NCBI GenBank assembly: GCA_020161575.1 | Contig: JAIUNR010000010.1 | Location: 1-64,000 of the forward strand | Length of the DNA: 64,000 nucleotides | Origin: Pseudomonadota bacterium | Lineage (GTDB): Bacteria > Pseudomonadota > Alphaproteobacteria > Rhizobiales > Beijerinckiaceae | Reading direction: 5' to 3' | Shown: positions 36,321 through 43,659 of the stretch, piece by piece | Layout: every line of letters starts with the position of its first letter | Position numbering within the stretch: position 1 is the stretch's first letter | Translations under genes and position numbers: made by a program | Notes under the pieces: generated by a model | Told to the model about the DNA's origin: nothing | Seen by the model: the letters and a program-made list of their open reading frames with translations, nothing else | Database searches by the model: none

Positions 36321-36407
36321 CCTTCCTCGCAAGCTGTGGTCAATAAAGCCTCCCCTCTCAGGATGCAAGAGGGGGGCTTGACAGAATCGTGAAGTTTGTC
36401 CTGCAAA

Positions 36408-37553
36408 TCACGCGATCGCGGCGCCGCGTTCGGTGGCCGTCAGGCGCGCAGCACGGGCGCCGGCCATGAAGGGCCGCTCGATCAGCCGGTAGGTCAGCGC
36501 GGAAACCAGCACAGAAAAACCGAGCATCACAACGATTACGCCCACATCGGCAAACAGGCTTCCCGTCGAGAAAAGGCGCTCGCCACCAGCCCCGGTCACA
36601 ATGAGCGGCAGCTTCAGAAACTTGATGCCGAGCTGGAGAGCAATGCCCGCGAGATAGAACAGCACGGCATGGACGAGATAAATCGAGTAGGACCAGCGCC
36701 CCAGAGCCTGAATCGGGCGGCTTTCAAGCGCACGGCTGATCAGCCCCGCGCTCTGGCTGAAGACCAGGATCAACCCCGCGAAGATAATTGGCGCGAGATA
36801 GCTCGTGGCATTCATGCCGGTGAGAACCAGAAATCCGAGCATCACCGCGACCGCGCCGATTTCGAGCCCCATACCGCCATGAATGGTCACGCGATCCGCG
36901 CTCGCGAGGCGATACACCGCCGCGCCAAGGAAGAAGCCATACAGCGCGCGCAGGAAGCCGAAATCATGCGTGGCGAACAGGTAATTCCCGGACCGGAGCG
37001 CAAGCAGCCCAAGAGCGAAAGCGGAAACGGCGAGGAAGGCCATGCTGCGATAGCAGCGTGCCCCCAGCAGCACGATGGCGAAGACGAGATAGGTCCAGAA
37101 TTCGACCGAGATCGACCAGGCAGCGCCATTCCAGGATGTCGTGCCATGCAGGTTCATGGCCTGCGTCATGGCGATGTTGGAGATCAGCGTCGCCCAGGAG
37201 CGATTATCCGTGAAAGGCGCGCCATCAAGCGGCAACGCGATGAAGCCGGCGATTCCCGCTTTCGTCAGTTCGAACACGAAAAGCACCAGCAGCATCGCGA
37301 AATGCAGCGGCCATATGCGCCAGAAGCGGCGCGTCATGAATTCACGCGCGGCACCCAGCCCATCAAGACGCGCGCCCCAGGCATGCATCATCACGAAACC
37401 GGAGAGCACGAAGAACAGGTCGACAAACAGCTCCCAGTTCTTCCAGCCGGCGAAATCGCGCAGGGGATGGGCGATCGGCACATGATAGAACGCCACCGCG
37501 AGCGCGGCGATGCCACGCCATCCGTCCAGTGCCTCAAAACGTTTCGTCTGCAT
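36408..37553 (-). CDS. acyltransferase-3 family membrane protein (OafA/YrhL-like)
   Basis: 381 residues with about ten membrane spans. The family's N-terminal signature is present: FEALDGWRGIAALAVAFYHV (catalytic-type His near residue 24), then ELFVDLFFVLSGFVMMHAWG and FMTRRFWRIWPLHFAMLLVL with the R-x10-W arginine motif. Later SWNGAAWSISVEFWTYLVFA, and WSYSIYLVHAVLFYLAGIAL. Such proteins transfer acetyl or other acyl groups to sugars of LPS, exopolysaccharide or peptidoglycan at the inner membrane. It interrupts the usual rplA-rplJ adjacency and has its own terminator; the rplA terminator lies upstream, so it is an independently transcribed insertion in the ribosomal cluster. Confidence 0.9.
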   Translation of the reverse strand: MQTKRFEALDGWRGIAALAVAFYHVPIAHPLRDFAGWKNWELFVDLFFVLSGFVMMHAWGARLDGLGAAREFMTRRFWRIWPLHFAMLLVLFVFELTKAGIAGFIALPLDGAPFTDNRSWATLISNIAMTQAMNLHGTTSWNGAAWSISVEFWTYLVFAIVLLGARCYRSMAFLAVSAFALGLLALRSGNYLFATHDFGFLRALYGFFLGAAVYRLASADRVTIHGGMGLEIGAVAVMLGFLVLTGMNATSYLAPIIFAGLILVFSQSAGLISRALESRPIQALGRWSYSIYLVHAVLFYLAGIALQLGIKFLKLPLIVTGAGGERLFSTGSLFADVGVIVVMLGFSVLVSALTYRLIERPFMAGARAARLTATERGAAIA

Positions 37554-37673
37554 GTCTCACTCCGGGACAGCGTGAAAGCTACGCTGACATTCCGCAAGGA
37601 ATGGACCATACGAAGGGAAAAACCGCACTTACCTCGTGGAATGGTTAAGCGGGACTATCGGCAATACAGGCAA

Positions 37674-37700
37674 TAAAAAAACCCCGCGATCCCGCGGGGT
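37674..37700 (-). terminator. rho-independent terminator after rplA
   Basis: ACCCCGCG (37681-37688) and CGCGGGGT (37693-37700) form an 8-bp stem with a 4-base loop; the minus strand continues into a seven-T run. It lies 28 bp after the rplA stop, so the secE-nusG-rplKA unit ends here instead of reading into rplJ. Confidence 0.9.
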
Positions 37701-37728
37701 TCTCGATTCTTGCGTCGCCTTCAGGCGA

Positions 37729-38445
37729 TCAGGCAGCGTTCACGCTCGAAACATCGACCTTCACGCCGGGGCCCATCGACGAGGAGATCGCGATGCGCTG
37801 GAGGTAGGTGCCCTTCGCGCCGGTCGGCTTGGCCTTGTTCACGGCATCGACGAAGGCACGGATGTTCTCGACAAGCTTGCCCTCATCGAAGGACGCCTTG
37901 CCGACGCCGCCATGGATGATGCCGGCCTTCTCGACGCGGAACTCGACAGCGCCGCCCTTGGAGGCCTTCACCGCGCCGGCGATGTCCATCGTCACGGTGC
38001 CGACACGCGGGTTCGGCATCAGGCCACGCGGGCCGAGAACCTTGCCGAGACGGCCGACGAGGCCCATCATGTCCGGGGTGGCGATGCAGCGATCAAACTC
38101 GATCTTGCCCGAGTTGATCGTCTCGACGAGGTCTTCCGCGCCAACGATATCGGCGCCGGCGGCCTTGGCTTCATCAGCCTTCGGCCCCTTGGCGAAAACC
38201 GCGACGCGGACCGTGCGGCCCGAACCGTTCGGCAGGTTGCACACGCCGCGCACCATCTGGTCGGCATGGCGCGGATCAACGCCGAGATTCATCGCGATCT
38301 CGATGGTCTCGTCGAATTTCGCGGTCGCGCGCTCTTTGACGAGCTTCACGGCTTCGGCGAGCGTGTAGAGCTTGGTGCGCTCGATGCCTTCACGGGTCTT
38401 GGCGACGCGCTTGGCGAGCTTGGGTTCGTTCTTTGCTTTGGTCAT
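37729..38445 (-). CDS. rplA: 50S ribosomal protein L1
   Basis: 238 residues from [20 protein letters not shown] at 38445. Conserved L1 blocks: [40 protein letters not shown], and the signature [29 protein letters not shown]1 forms the mobile stalk at the E site and represses the L11 operon by binding its leader. It follows rplK with a gap of four bases. Confidence 0.98.
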   Translation of the reverse strand: MTKAKNEPKLAKRVAKTREGIERTKLYTLAEAVKLVKERATAKFDETIEIAMNLGVDPRHADQMVRGVCNLPNGSGRTVRVAVFAKGPKADEAKAAGADIVGAEDLVETINSGKIEFDRCIATPDMMGLVGRLGKVLGPRGLMPNPRVGTVTMDIAGAVKASKGGAVEFRVEKAGIIHGGVGKASFDEGKLVENIRAFVDAVNKAKPTGAKGTYLQRIAISSSMGPGVKVDVSSVNAA

Positions 38446-38449
38446 GATG

Positions 38450-38899
38450 TCAGCCCACCACCTCAAGGCCCATCGCGCGGGCGGAACCACGGATCTGCTC
38501 GACGGCGGCATCAATCGTGCCGCAATTCATGTCGACGATCTTCTTCTCGGCGATCTCGCGCAGCTGCGCCTCGGTCACCTTGCCGACGAAAGCGCCCTTG
38601 CCCGGCGTCTTCGAGCCGGAGGCCGGCTTCTTGCCGATCTTCAGGCCCGCCGCCTTCTTGAGGAAGAAGGTCACCGGCGGCTGCTTCATCTCGAAGGTGA
38701 AGGAGCGGTCGGCATAGGCCGTGATGACGACAGGGATCGGCATCCCCTTTTCCATCTGCTGGGTCTTCGCGTTGAAGGCCTTGCAGAATTCCATGATGTT
38801 CAGACCGCGCTGACCCAGAGCCGGACCAACAGGCGGGGCCGGCTTCGCGTCGCCGGCGGGAATCTGCAGCTTGATAAAGCCGATGATTTTCTTTGCCAT
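38450..38899 (-). CDS. rplK: 50S ribosomal protein L11
   Basis: 149 residues starting [20 protein letters not shown] at 38899. The N-terminal domain [20 protein letters not shown] binds the GTPase-associated centre; the C-terminal RNA-binding domain ([33 protein letters not shown] end) is complete. Position before rplA is normal. The 210 bp upstream hold the L1-binding leader candidate. Confidence 0.98.
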   Translation of the reverse strand: MAKKIIGFIKLQIPAGDAKPAPPVGPALGQRGLNIMEFCKAFNAKTQQMEKGMPIPVVITAYADRSFTFEMKQPPVTFFLKKAAGLKIGKKPASGSKTPGKGAFVGKVTEAQLREIAEKKIVDMNCGTIDAAVEQIRGSARAMGLEVVG

Positions 38900-38972
38900 T
38901 GCACTCTCCAAAAGCCTTGAGGCGCGATACGGAGGCTACCCCGCGATCCCGCCCTTCCGGCTCGTTGATGGA

Positions 38973-39030
38973 CCGTGGTCTGGCTTTTCGTGACAGGTTC
39001 CGAGCAGAACCGGCCAACCGCCTTCCACGG
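38973..39030 (-). promoter_or_regulatory. candidate L1-binding mRNA leader upstream of rplK
   Basis: On the minus strand CCGTGG (39030-39025) pairs with CCACGG (38978-38973), enclosing a smaller GGTTC/GAACC hairpin. The 3' arm context AAAAGCCAGACCACGG and the 5' context CCGTGGAAGG resemble L1-site mimics known in L11-operon leaders. It lies about 75 nt before the rplK start. The inference is autoregulation of rplKA by L1. Confidence 0.45.
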
Positions 39031-39109
39031 GTTTCATGCGGCGCGAAGAAATTCCAGCACCGCAAGGTTCGTGCGCATAAGGGAGAAGCGAAAGAAAGGC
39101 AAGCGCTAT

Positions 39110-39478
39110 TCAGCCTTGCGGTCTCAGCCGGACCTCGCCCTGCTTGAACCAAGCAGCCGCGATGCGCCCTTCGACAACCTCGTAGATGGCGATGACATCG
39201 ACCTCGCCGAGCCCTTCGGGAAAGTTGCGCGTGACAAGCTCGTGATCGACAACAAGATTGCCGACCGAGATACGCGAGAGCAGTTTGCCGAAGAGATCCG
39301 GCTCCTGAAAGCGGAGCACATGCCGGGCGCGGATCGCCTCGATCCCTTCAACGAGCAGAGTGTCGGGATGCGCGAAAATGCGCGCATCCGCGTGCCAACA
39401 GGCCGCGAAGGCGTCGATATCCTTGGCGTTATAGGCATCGAGCTGGCGCCCGACGATCCGTTCTGCATCGCCCGGCAT
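39110..39478 (-). CDS. SnoaL/NTF2-like small protein
   Basis: 122 residues with the NTF2-like cone-fold pattern: IVGRQLDAYNAKDIDAFAAC, WHADARIFAHPDTLLVEGIE and the final strands VDVIAIYEVVEGRIAAAWFK. The fold occurs in ketosteroid isomerases, polyketide cyclases and many ligand-binding proteins; no catalytic assignment is possible. It sits 10 bp after nusG in the same direction, an insertion between nusG and rplK, and is probably cotranscribed with nusG. Confidence 0.85.
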   Translation of the reverse strand: MPGDAERIVGRQLDAYNAKDIDAFAACWHADARIFAHPDTLLVEGIEAIRARHVLRFQEPDLFGKLLSRISVGNLVVDHELVTRNFPEGLGEVDVIAIYEVVEGRIAAAWFKQGEVRLRPQG

Positions 39479-39488
39479 TGACCGCCCC

Positions 39489-40058
39489 TTACTTCAGCTT
39501 CTCGACCTGGCTGAACTCCAGCTCGACCGGCGTGGCGCGACCGAAGATCGACACCGCCGCCTTGAGGCGCTGGCGGGCCATATCGACCTCCTCGACGATG
39601 CCGTTGAAGGAGGCGAACGGGCCATCGGCCACCTTCACCTGCTCGCCCACCTCGAAGATGATGGTGGTCTTGGGCTTCTCGGAGGTCTCGACCACCTGCC
39701 CCTTGATGCGCTCGGCCTCGGCATCGGGGATCGGGATCGGCTTCTTGTCCGCGCCGAGAAAGCCCGTCACCTTCGGCGTGTTCTTGATCAGATGGTAGGC
39801 GTCATCCGTCAGGTCGCATTTCACCAGCACATAGCCGGGGAAGAATTTCCGGTCGGTCTCGATGCGGCGGCCGCGGCGAACCTCGGTCACCTTCTCGGTC
39901 GGCACGAGGATTTCCTCGAACAGGCTATCGAGCCCGAGGCGTTCGGCACCGTGCCGGATATCGTCCGCCACCTTCTTCTCGAAATTCGAGAAGGCATGGA
40001 CGATATACCAGCGCTTGGGGCGCCCGGCACGCGCTGCGGTTTCGTTGGAAGCGCTCAT
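39489..40058 (-). CDS. nusG: transcription termination/antitermination protein NusG
   Basis: 189 residues from MSASNETAARAGRPKRWYIV at 40058. NGN domain (WYIVHAFSNFEKKVADDIRH, KFFPGYVLVKCDLTDDAYHL) followed by a KOW domain (VGEQVKVADGPFASFNGIVE). NusG binds RNA polymerase and couples it to Rho or to the ribosome. It starts 20 bp after secE. Upstream extension of the frame to 40526 runs across secE and is not real. Confidence 0.98.
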   Translation of the reverse strand: MSASNETAARAGRPKRWYIVHAFSNFEKKVADDIRHGAERLGLDSLFEEILVPTEKVTEVRRGRRIETDRKFFPGYVLVKCDLTDDAYHLIKNTPKVTGFLGADKKPIPIPDAEAERIKGQVVETSEKPKTTIIFEVGEQVKVADGPFASFNGIVEEVDMARQRLKAAVSIFGRATPVELEFSQVEKLK

Positions 40059-40078
40059 CACAAGATCCCTTCGCGAAT

Positions 40079-40276
40079 TTAGCGGCCGAGGCCGAGGACC
40101 AGCCCGACCATCCAGGCGATCAGCCGGTCGGAAAGGAGGAAAAAGATCGAGGCGAAGAAAACCAGCATGAAGACCATGGCGGTCGTCACCATCGTCTCCT
40201 TGCGGGTAGGCCAGGTGACCTTCTTGCCCTCGCTGCGCACTTCCTGCAGGAACTCGAACGGGTTCGGCTTCGCCAT
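40079..40276 (-). CDS. secE: preprotein translocase subunit SecE
   Basis: 65 residues, the short single-span form usual in alphaproteobacteria. FLQEVRSEGKKVTWPTRKET is the conserved amphipathic segment and TAMVFMLVFFASIFFLLSDR the membrane span. SecE clamps SecY. It is first in the secE-nusG operon. The tRNA-Trp gene often found upstream of secE in this class is not present within the window. Confidence 0.97.
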   Translation of the reverse strand: MAKPNPFEFLQEVRSEGKKVTWPTRKETMVTTAMVFMLVFFASIFFLLSDRLIAWMVGLVLGLGR

Positions 40277-40437
40277 CTTCTGGTCCTTCGTCGGTTATCC
40301 GCCCTGAACACGCGCCATGGGCAGCCGCAAGATCGTCATCGGGCGGCACCGTTGCAAGCGCCCTGCCCTTCCCGCCTGCAAGACCCCGTTCCCGCCGCGC
40401 GGGTTGAGGGTCGTCCATTTCTGTCGGGAATGTAGCG

Positions 40438-40466
40438 TGCTTAACTGTTTGGCGCGAGATCGTCAA
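40438..40466 (-). promoter_or_regulatory. weak candidate promoter for secE-nusG
   Basis: On the minus strand TTGACG (40466-40461) is separated by 17 bases from TAAGCA (40443-40438). The -35 is good, the -10 is poor. It would leave a leader of about 155 nt before secE and sits in the space shared with the divergent XpaC-like gene. Confidence 0.3.
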
Positions 40467-40559
40467 ATTCTGTTTTTTGCCGCCCTTTCCGTGGCGGCGC
40501 TTGCGCGGGCGGGCGCAAACAACCATGTTGCGCCTGTCCGATCAGAAGGAGGAAGATCC

Positions 40560-41288
40560 TTGTTTCGCAGGTTGAGCGCCCTGGCGCTGGCGGCAGCTTT
40601 CGCGCCCTTCATCTTCTTCGGGCTGATCATGCTCTCGGCCTTCGGGCTCGTCGCATTTTCCTTTGGCCCCATCATGCTGGTCTTCGTCGCCTGGATGATG
40701 CTCGGAAAATGGGCCCGTCGCGAGGCGAAAGAACGTGCCGAGCTTCAGGTGCTTGAGGCGCGTGTCGTCCGCGAGGCCCAACCGGCCTATCCGGCGGAGG
40801 CTTATTCTCCGCCCGCGCATTTCGATCTCCTGCTCGCGGCCAAGCACGATATCGGGCGCATCCGTGGCGCTGTCGCGGCAATGGATGATTCAACCATCGC
40901 CCCCCAGTTCCGCGCGCTGGCGGATCGCGCCGACGCGATTCTCGGCCGACTGACCGCCGAGCCGATAAAGCTGGGCCTCGCGCGCCGCTTCCTCGCGAGC
41001 CACCTGCCGCGCGCCGCCGATCTCGCGACGAGCTATCCGCATTACATGAAGGATGACGCCCGCGCAGTCGGTCGTCGCACCAAGCTGCTCGACGTGCTCT
41101 ACCGCCTCGACATGGCGATGAAGGAGGAGGAAACCGGCCTCTCCGCCCCGGAAGCCACCCGCCTTGATGCGGATCTCAGAATGCTGACCGAGGATCTCAA
41201 GGGCTATTCACCCGATTTCACCCGCGCGCCCGCGCCGATCCTCAGCCGGGTCGATGAAATCGTGAAAGCGGCGAAGAAGAAAAAGTGA
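40560..41288 (+). CDS. XpaC-like membrane-anchored helical protein
   Basis: About 242 residues from a TTG start at 40560, chosen because AAGGAGGA sits 6 bases upstream; the longer ATG frame from 40317 gives an implausible N-terminus. It opens with two adjacent membrane spans (ALAAAFAPFIFFGLIMLSAF, GLVAFSFGPIMLVFVAWMML) followed by a charged helical domain (KHDIGRIRGAVAAMDDSTIA, DVLYRLDMAMKEEETGLSAP). This layout fits the 5-bromo-4-chloroindolyl phosphate hydrolysis (XpaC) family, whose biochemical role is unclear and which often sits by TelA-type genes; none is seen here. Its stop codon touches the left 80-bp direct repeat. Confidence 0.6.
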   Translation: MFRRLSALALAAAFAPFIFFGLIMLSAFGLVAFSFGPIMLVFVAWMMLGKWARREAKERAELQVLEARVVREAQPAYPAEAYSPPAHFDLLLAAKHDIGRIRGAVAAMDDSTIAPQFRALADRADAILGRLTAEPIKLGLARRFLASHLPRAADLATSYPHYMKDDARAVGRRTKLLDVLYRLDMAMKEEETGLSAPEATRLDADLRMLTEDLKGYSPDFTRAPAPILSRVDEIVKAAKKKK

Positions 41289-41367
41289 TCGCCTCCGGGC
41301 GAGGCCCGACCGGCGATCAGAACATAAACTCGTGGGTTCTTCTTTCAGGCGCCGGATGGCAGGGGAG
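41288..41367. repeat. left 80-bp direct repeat (candidate att site)
   Basis: This 80-bp block recurs at 48599-48678 with 79 of 80 bases identical. It contains a GC-rich imperfect palindrome (ATCGCC ... GGCGAT around GGGCGAGGCCC), a second inverted repeat AGAAC ... GTTCT, and ends TGGCAGGGGAG, whose complement CTCCCCTGCCA resembles a tRNA acceptor 3' end with CCA. It starts on the last base of the XpaC-like stop codon. Best reading: one boundary of an integrated island. Alternative: a dispersed palindromic element that also ends transcripts. Confidence 0.85.
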
Positions 41368-41519
41368 AGTCTACCATTTCTGCGCATTATCGCGCGTCAA
41401 CCCGTCTCAGATTTCAGGTTTTTTGATTTATCTCATTAATTTCTGTCTCGTTGTCTCATCGAGATTTATTCCGTCGTAGGGCAGGACGTGGGGCGGAAGA
41501 CTAAAATTCGGGGGCCGCG

Positions 41520-41867
41520 ATGCTCTCGGATCCCAAAGCCAGACAGATTACCCCCGGCTCCAAGCCCCTCGCAGCCAGAGGGGGCACCGACCAGTTTCTC
41601 CTTCCTTCGACCCGACGCGGCGAGGGAAAATGGATCATGTGTTTCATCTCTCCGATGACGGGCAAACGGCGGGAACTCGGGCTTGGCACCTATCACTCGA
41701 CCGGAATTGCCACAACGCGCCTGCAAGGGCTTGAAGCCAATATGCTGATTGCCGAGTGAAGGCATCCGATCGAACCCCGCCGGACTGCGGAGGTCGGAAG
41801 GCGTGTCGCGATTACCGACATGACGTTCCGTGTAGCAGCGGGGAAGGCCCGGATACAACATCGCTAG
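41520..41867 (+). pseudogene. tyrosine-recombinase (integrase) N-terminal remnant
   Basis: The frame reads MLSDPKARQITPGSKPLAAR, then LLPSTRRGEGKWIMCFISPM and TGKRRELGLGTYHSTGIATT, the Arm-type DNA-binding domain (DUF4102) found at the N-terminus of tyrosine integrases of tRNA-integrating islands. A TGA at 41757-41759 interrupts it (expected Gly, as in IAEGRHPI), after which RHPIEPRRTAEVGRR continues to 41867. Core-binding and catalytic domains (R-H-R-Y) are missing. Located 150 bp inside the left repeat, it marks the integration end of the island. Dead gene. Confidence 0.8.
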
Positions 41868-43459
41868 GCGCTCCTCACGGCCTGCCAGTCAAGGCTGAAC
41901 CGGGCGAGGTATTTACGAAGGCGATCCGCATCATTCGCACTGGCCTTCTGCGCACGGGAGGCCGCGAAGAGCGCGCGCCCGGCAGCACTCAAGCTCGAAT
42001 GCTCGCGACAGATACGGATCACCGAAGCGAGTTGGACCTGATCGAAAAGGTCGATGGCTCCAAAGCACTCCTCACCCAGAAGACTGATCAGCAAGGCTTG
42101 CCCGTTGTCTTCCCCCGCGCGCGACCAACTGCGCCTGAGGCGTGCGATTTCCTCGATCACCACATCTTCCGTGATGCGGCCTGAAGGGGCGAAGGTCGCC
42201 ATGCGGGTCACGGAAGCCGCGAGATCACGAAAATTGGCGGTCCAGCTGGCCTCAGGTGAGGTCGCGAAGGCGAGATAGCGTGTCCGCGCCTCGCTGTTGA
42301 AGGTGACTAACTCGTTTTCCTGAGCAGCGTAGCCGCGCAGCTCAAAATCAAGATTGGGCTCGATATCCTCACGACGGTCTGCAAGTCTGGGCAGTTCGAA
42401 GGTCCAGAGGTTCAACCGGGCCAACAGATCTTCACGAAACTTGCCCTTGTCGACGTCAGAAGAAAGGTCGCGGTTCGTGCCGGCAATCAACTGGAAGTCG
42501 CTCGCCACTTCCTTGTCTGCGCCCATCGGCAGAAAGCGTTTTTCCTCGATGGCCCGCAGGATCATCGCCTGCTCGTCGATGCCGAGTTCGCCAATCTCGT
42601 CGAGAAAGAGAATGCCGCCATCGGCCTTGCGAAGGAGCCCTGCGCGATCCTGCAAGGCACCGGTAAAGGCTCCTTTCGCGTGGCCGAACAAAGTGGACAT
42701 CGCGCCATCGCCGCGCAGGGTGGCACAGTTAACTTCCACGAATTCGCCGCGCACCTGATTCCGGGCCTTCTTCAGCGCATAGATCCGGCTCGCGAGCTGC
42801 GATTTGCCCGCGCCGGTCGGCCCTGTAAGCAGCAATGGCGCACGAGAGCGAATGGCCACCTGCTCGATCCGGTCAATCATCTGGTTGAAGGCGACGTTGC
42901 GCGTGGCAATACCGGATTTCAGGAAGGACGAACCCTCTGCCTGTTCGGCCTTGAAGCGGGTCGCAATGTGATCGTAGCGGGCGAGGTTGATGTCGATGAT
43001 GTCGTATTTGCCTGGCCCACCATCCTGCCAACGCCGGGGAGGGGTGAGCTGCATGATCTGCGCGGGAATGTAATGCGCCTCGATCAGCAGAAACCAGCAG
43101 ATCTGAGCCACATGGGTGCCGGTGGTGATGTTCACGAGATACTCCTCGCGATCCGGGTTGAACGGATAGGCGCGCGCGAAATCATGCATCGCGGCATAGA
43201 CCTCGCCAAAATCCCAGGGATTCTTGAGGTTCATCACATGGCGGCGCGCCTCAGTTTCCGGCGAGACCTGCGCGATGTCGCTCGTGATGCGCTGGGCGAG
43301 CGTCTCGGCATGATTGTCGTGGATGATCTCGATCCGGTCGACGATCATATCCTCATGCTGGCAGACGGCGACGGTGGGGCGCCACCGTTCCCAGCGGTTG
43401 TGCTTGCCGGCATCGAGCGAGGTGCCGAGAAAGCCGATGATGACGCGACGCTTGCCCAT
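41864..43459 (-). CDS. rtcR: RtcR, CARF-domain sigma54-dependent activator of RNA repair
   Basis: 531 residues. Residues 1-185 are the RtcR-type CARF sensor (RVIIGFLGTSLDAGKHNRWE, EEYLVNITTGTHVAQICWFL). The central AAA+ domain has Walker A LLLTGPTGAGKSQLASRIYA, the sigma54-contact loop GAFTGA (in FGHAKGAFTGALQDRAG), and Walker B GGILFLDEIGELG. A C-terminal HTH region ends the protein. RtcR senses a nucleotide or RNA-end ligand and opens sigma54 polymerase at the rtc promoter. It is divergent from the Rsr gene, with a good sigma54 promoter in the 200-bp gap. Its stop overlaps the integrase remnant. Confidence 0.96.
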   Translation of the reverse strand: MGKRRVIIGFLGTSLDAGKHNRWERWRPTVAVCQHEDMIVDRIEIIHDNHAETLAQRITSDIAQVSPETEARRHVMNLKNPWDFGEVYAAMHDFARAYPFNPDREEYLVNITTGTHVAQICWFLLIEAHYIPAQIMQLTPPRRWQDGGPGKYDIIDINLARYDHIATRFKAEQAEGSSFLKSGIATRNVAFNQMIDRIEQVAIRSRAPLLLTGPTGAGKSQLASRIYALKKARNQVRGEFVEVNCATLRGDGAMSTLFGHAKGAFTGALQDRAGLLRKADGGILFLDEIGELGIDEQAMILRAIEEKRFLPMGADKEVASDFQLIAGTNRDLSSDVDKGKFREDLLARLNLWTFELPRLADRREDIEPNLDFELRGYAAQENELVTFNSEARTRYLAFATSPEASWTANFRDLAASVTRMATFAPSGRITEDVVIEEIARLRRSWSRAGEDNGQALLISLLGEECFGAIDLFDQVQLASVIRICREHSSLSAAGRALFAASRAQKASANDADRLRKYLARFSLDWQAVRSA

Positions 43460-43503
43460 CTAATTTATCCAAAAAAATAAAGGGAGATACTATTAGATCG
43501 TTT

Positions 43504-43518
43504 TTGAGGGAGACTCAA
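43504..43518. promoter_or_regulatory. candidate upstream activating site for RtcR
   Basis: Inverted repeat TTGAG-GGAGA-CTCAA, about 95-105 bp upstream of the sigma54 promoter, which is the usual distance for an enhancer-binding protein. Only one such dyad was seen, so the assignment is tentative. Confidence 0.35.
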
Positions 43519-43610
43519 TAGAGCGGCAGCGAGGAAGCCCGGCAAGGTAAATAGTACAAGATATTGATAATAAACATTTTTACAAGAATTTTGTCGCCGC
43601 GCCATCACTT

Positions 43611-43626
43611 TGGCACGAACCTCGCT
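43611..43626 (+). promoter_or_regulatory. sigma54 (-24/-12) promoter of the rsr-Y RNA-rtcBA unit
   Basis: TGGCACGAACCTCGCT matches the sigma54 consensus TGGCACGnnnnTTGCW at all but one consensus position. GG (43612-43613) and GC (43624-43625) are separated by exactly 10 bases. Transcription should begin near 43637, leaving about 23 nt before the Rsr start. It fits the adjacent RtcR gene. Confidence 0.88.
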
Positions 43627-43659
43627 ATCATGCCACTTGTCAAATGAAGGATGAGAGCA

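Noticed and set aside
40317..40559. ATG-initiated N-terminal extension of the XpaC-like protein
   Set aside because: 81 extra residues are Arg/Cys-rich and not protein-like; the TTG at 40560 has a near-perfect ribosome binding site before two membrane spans.
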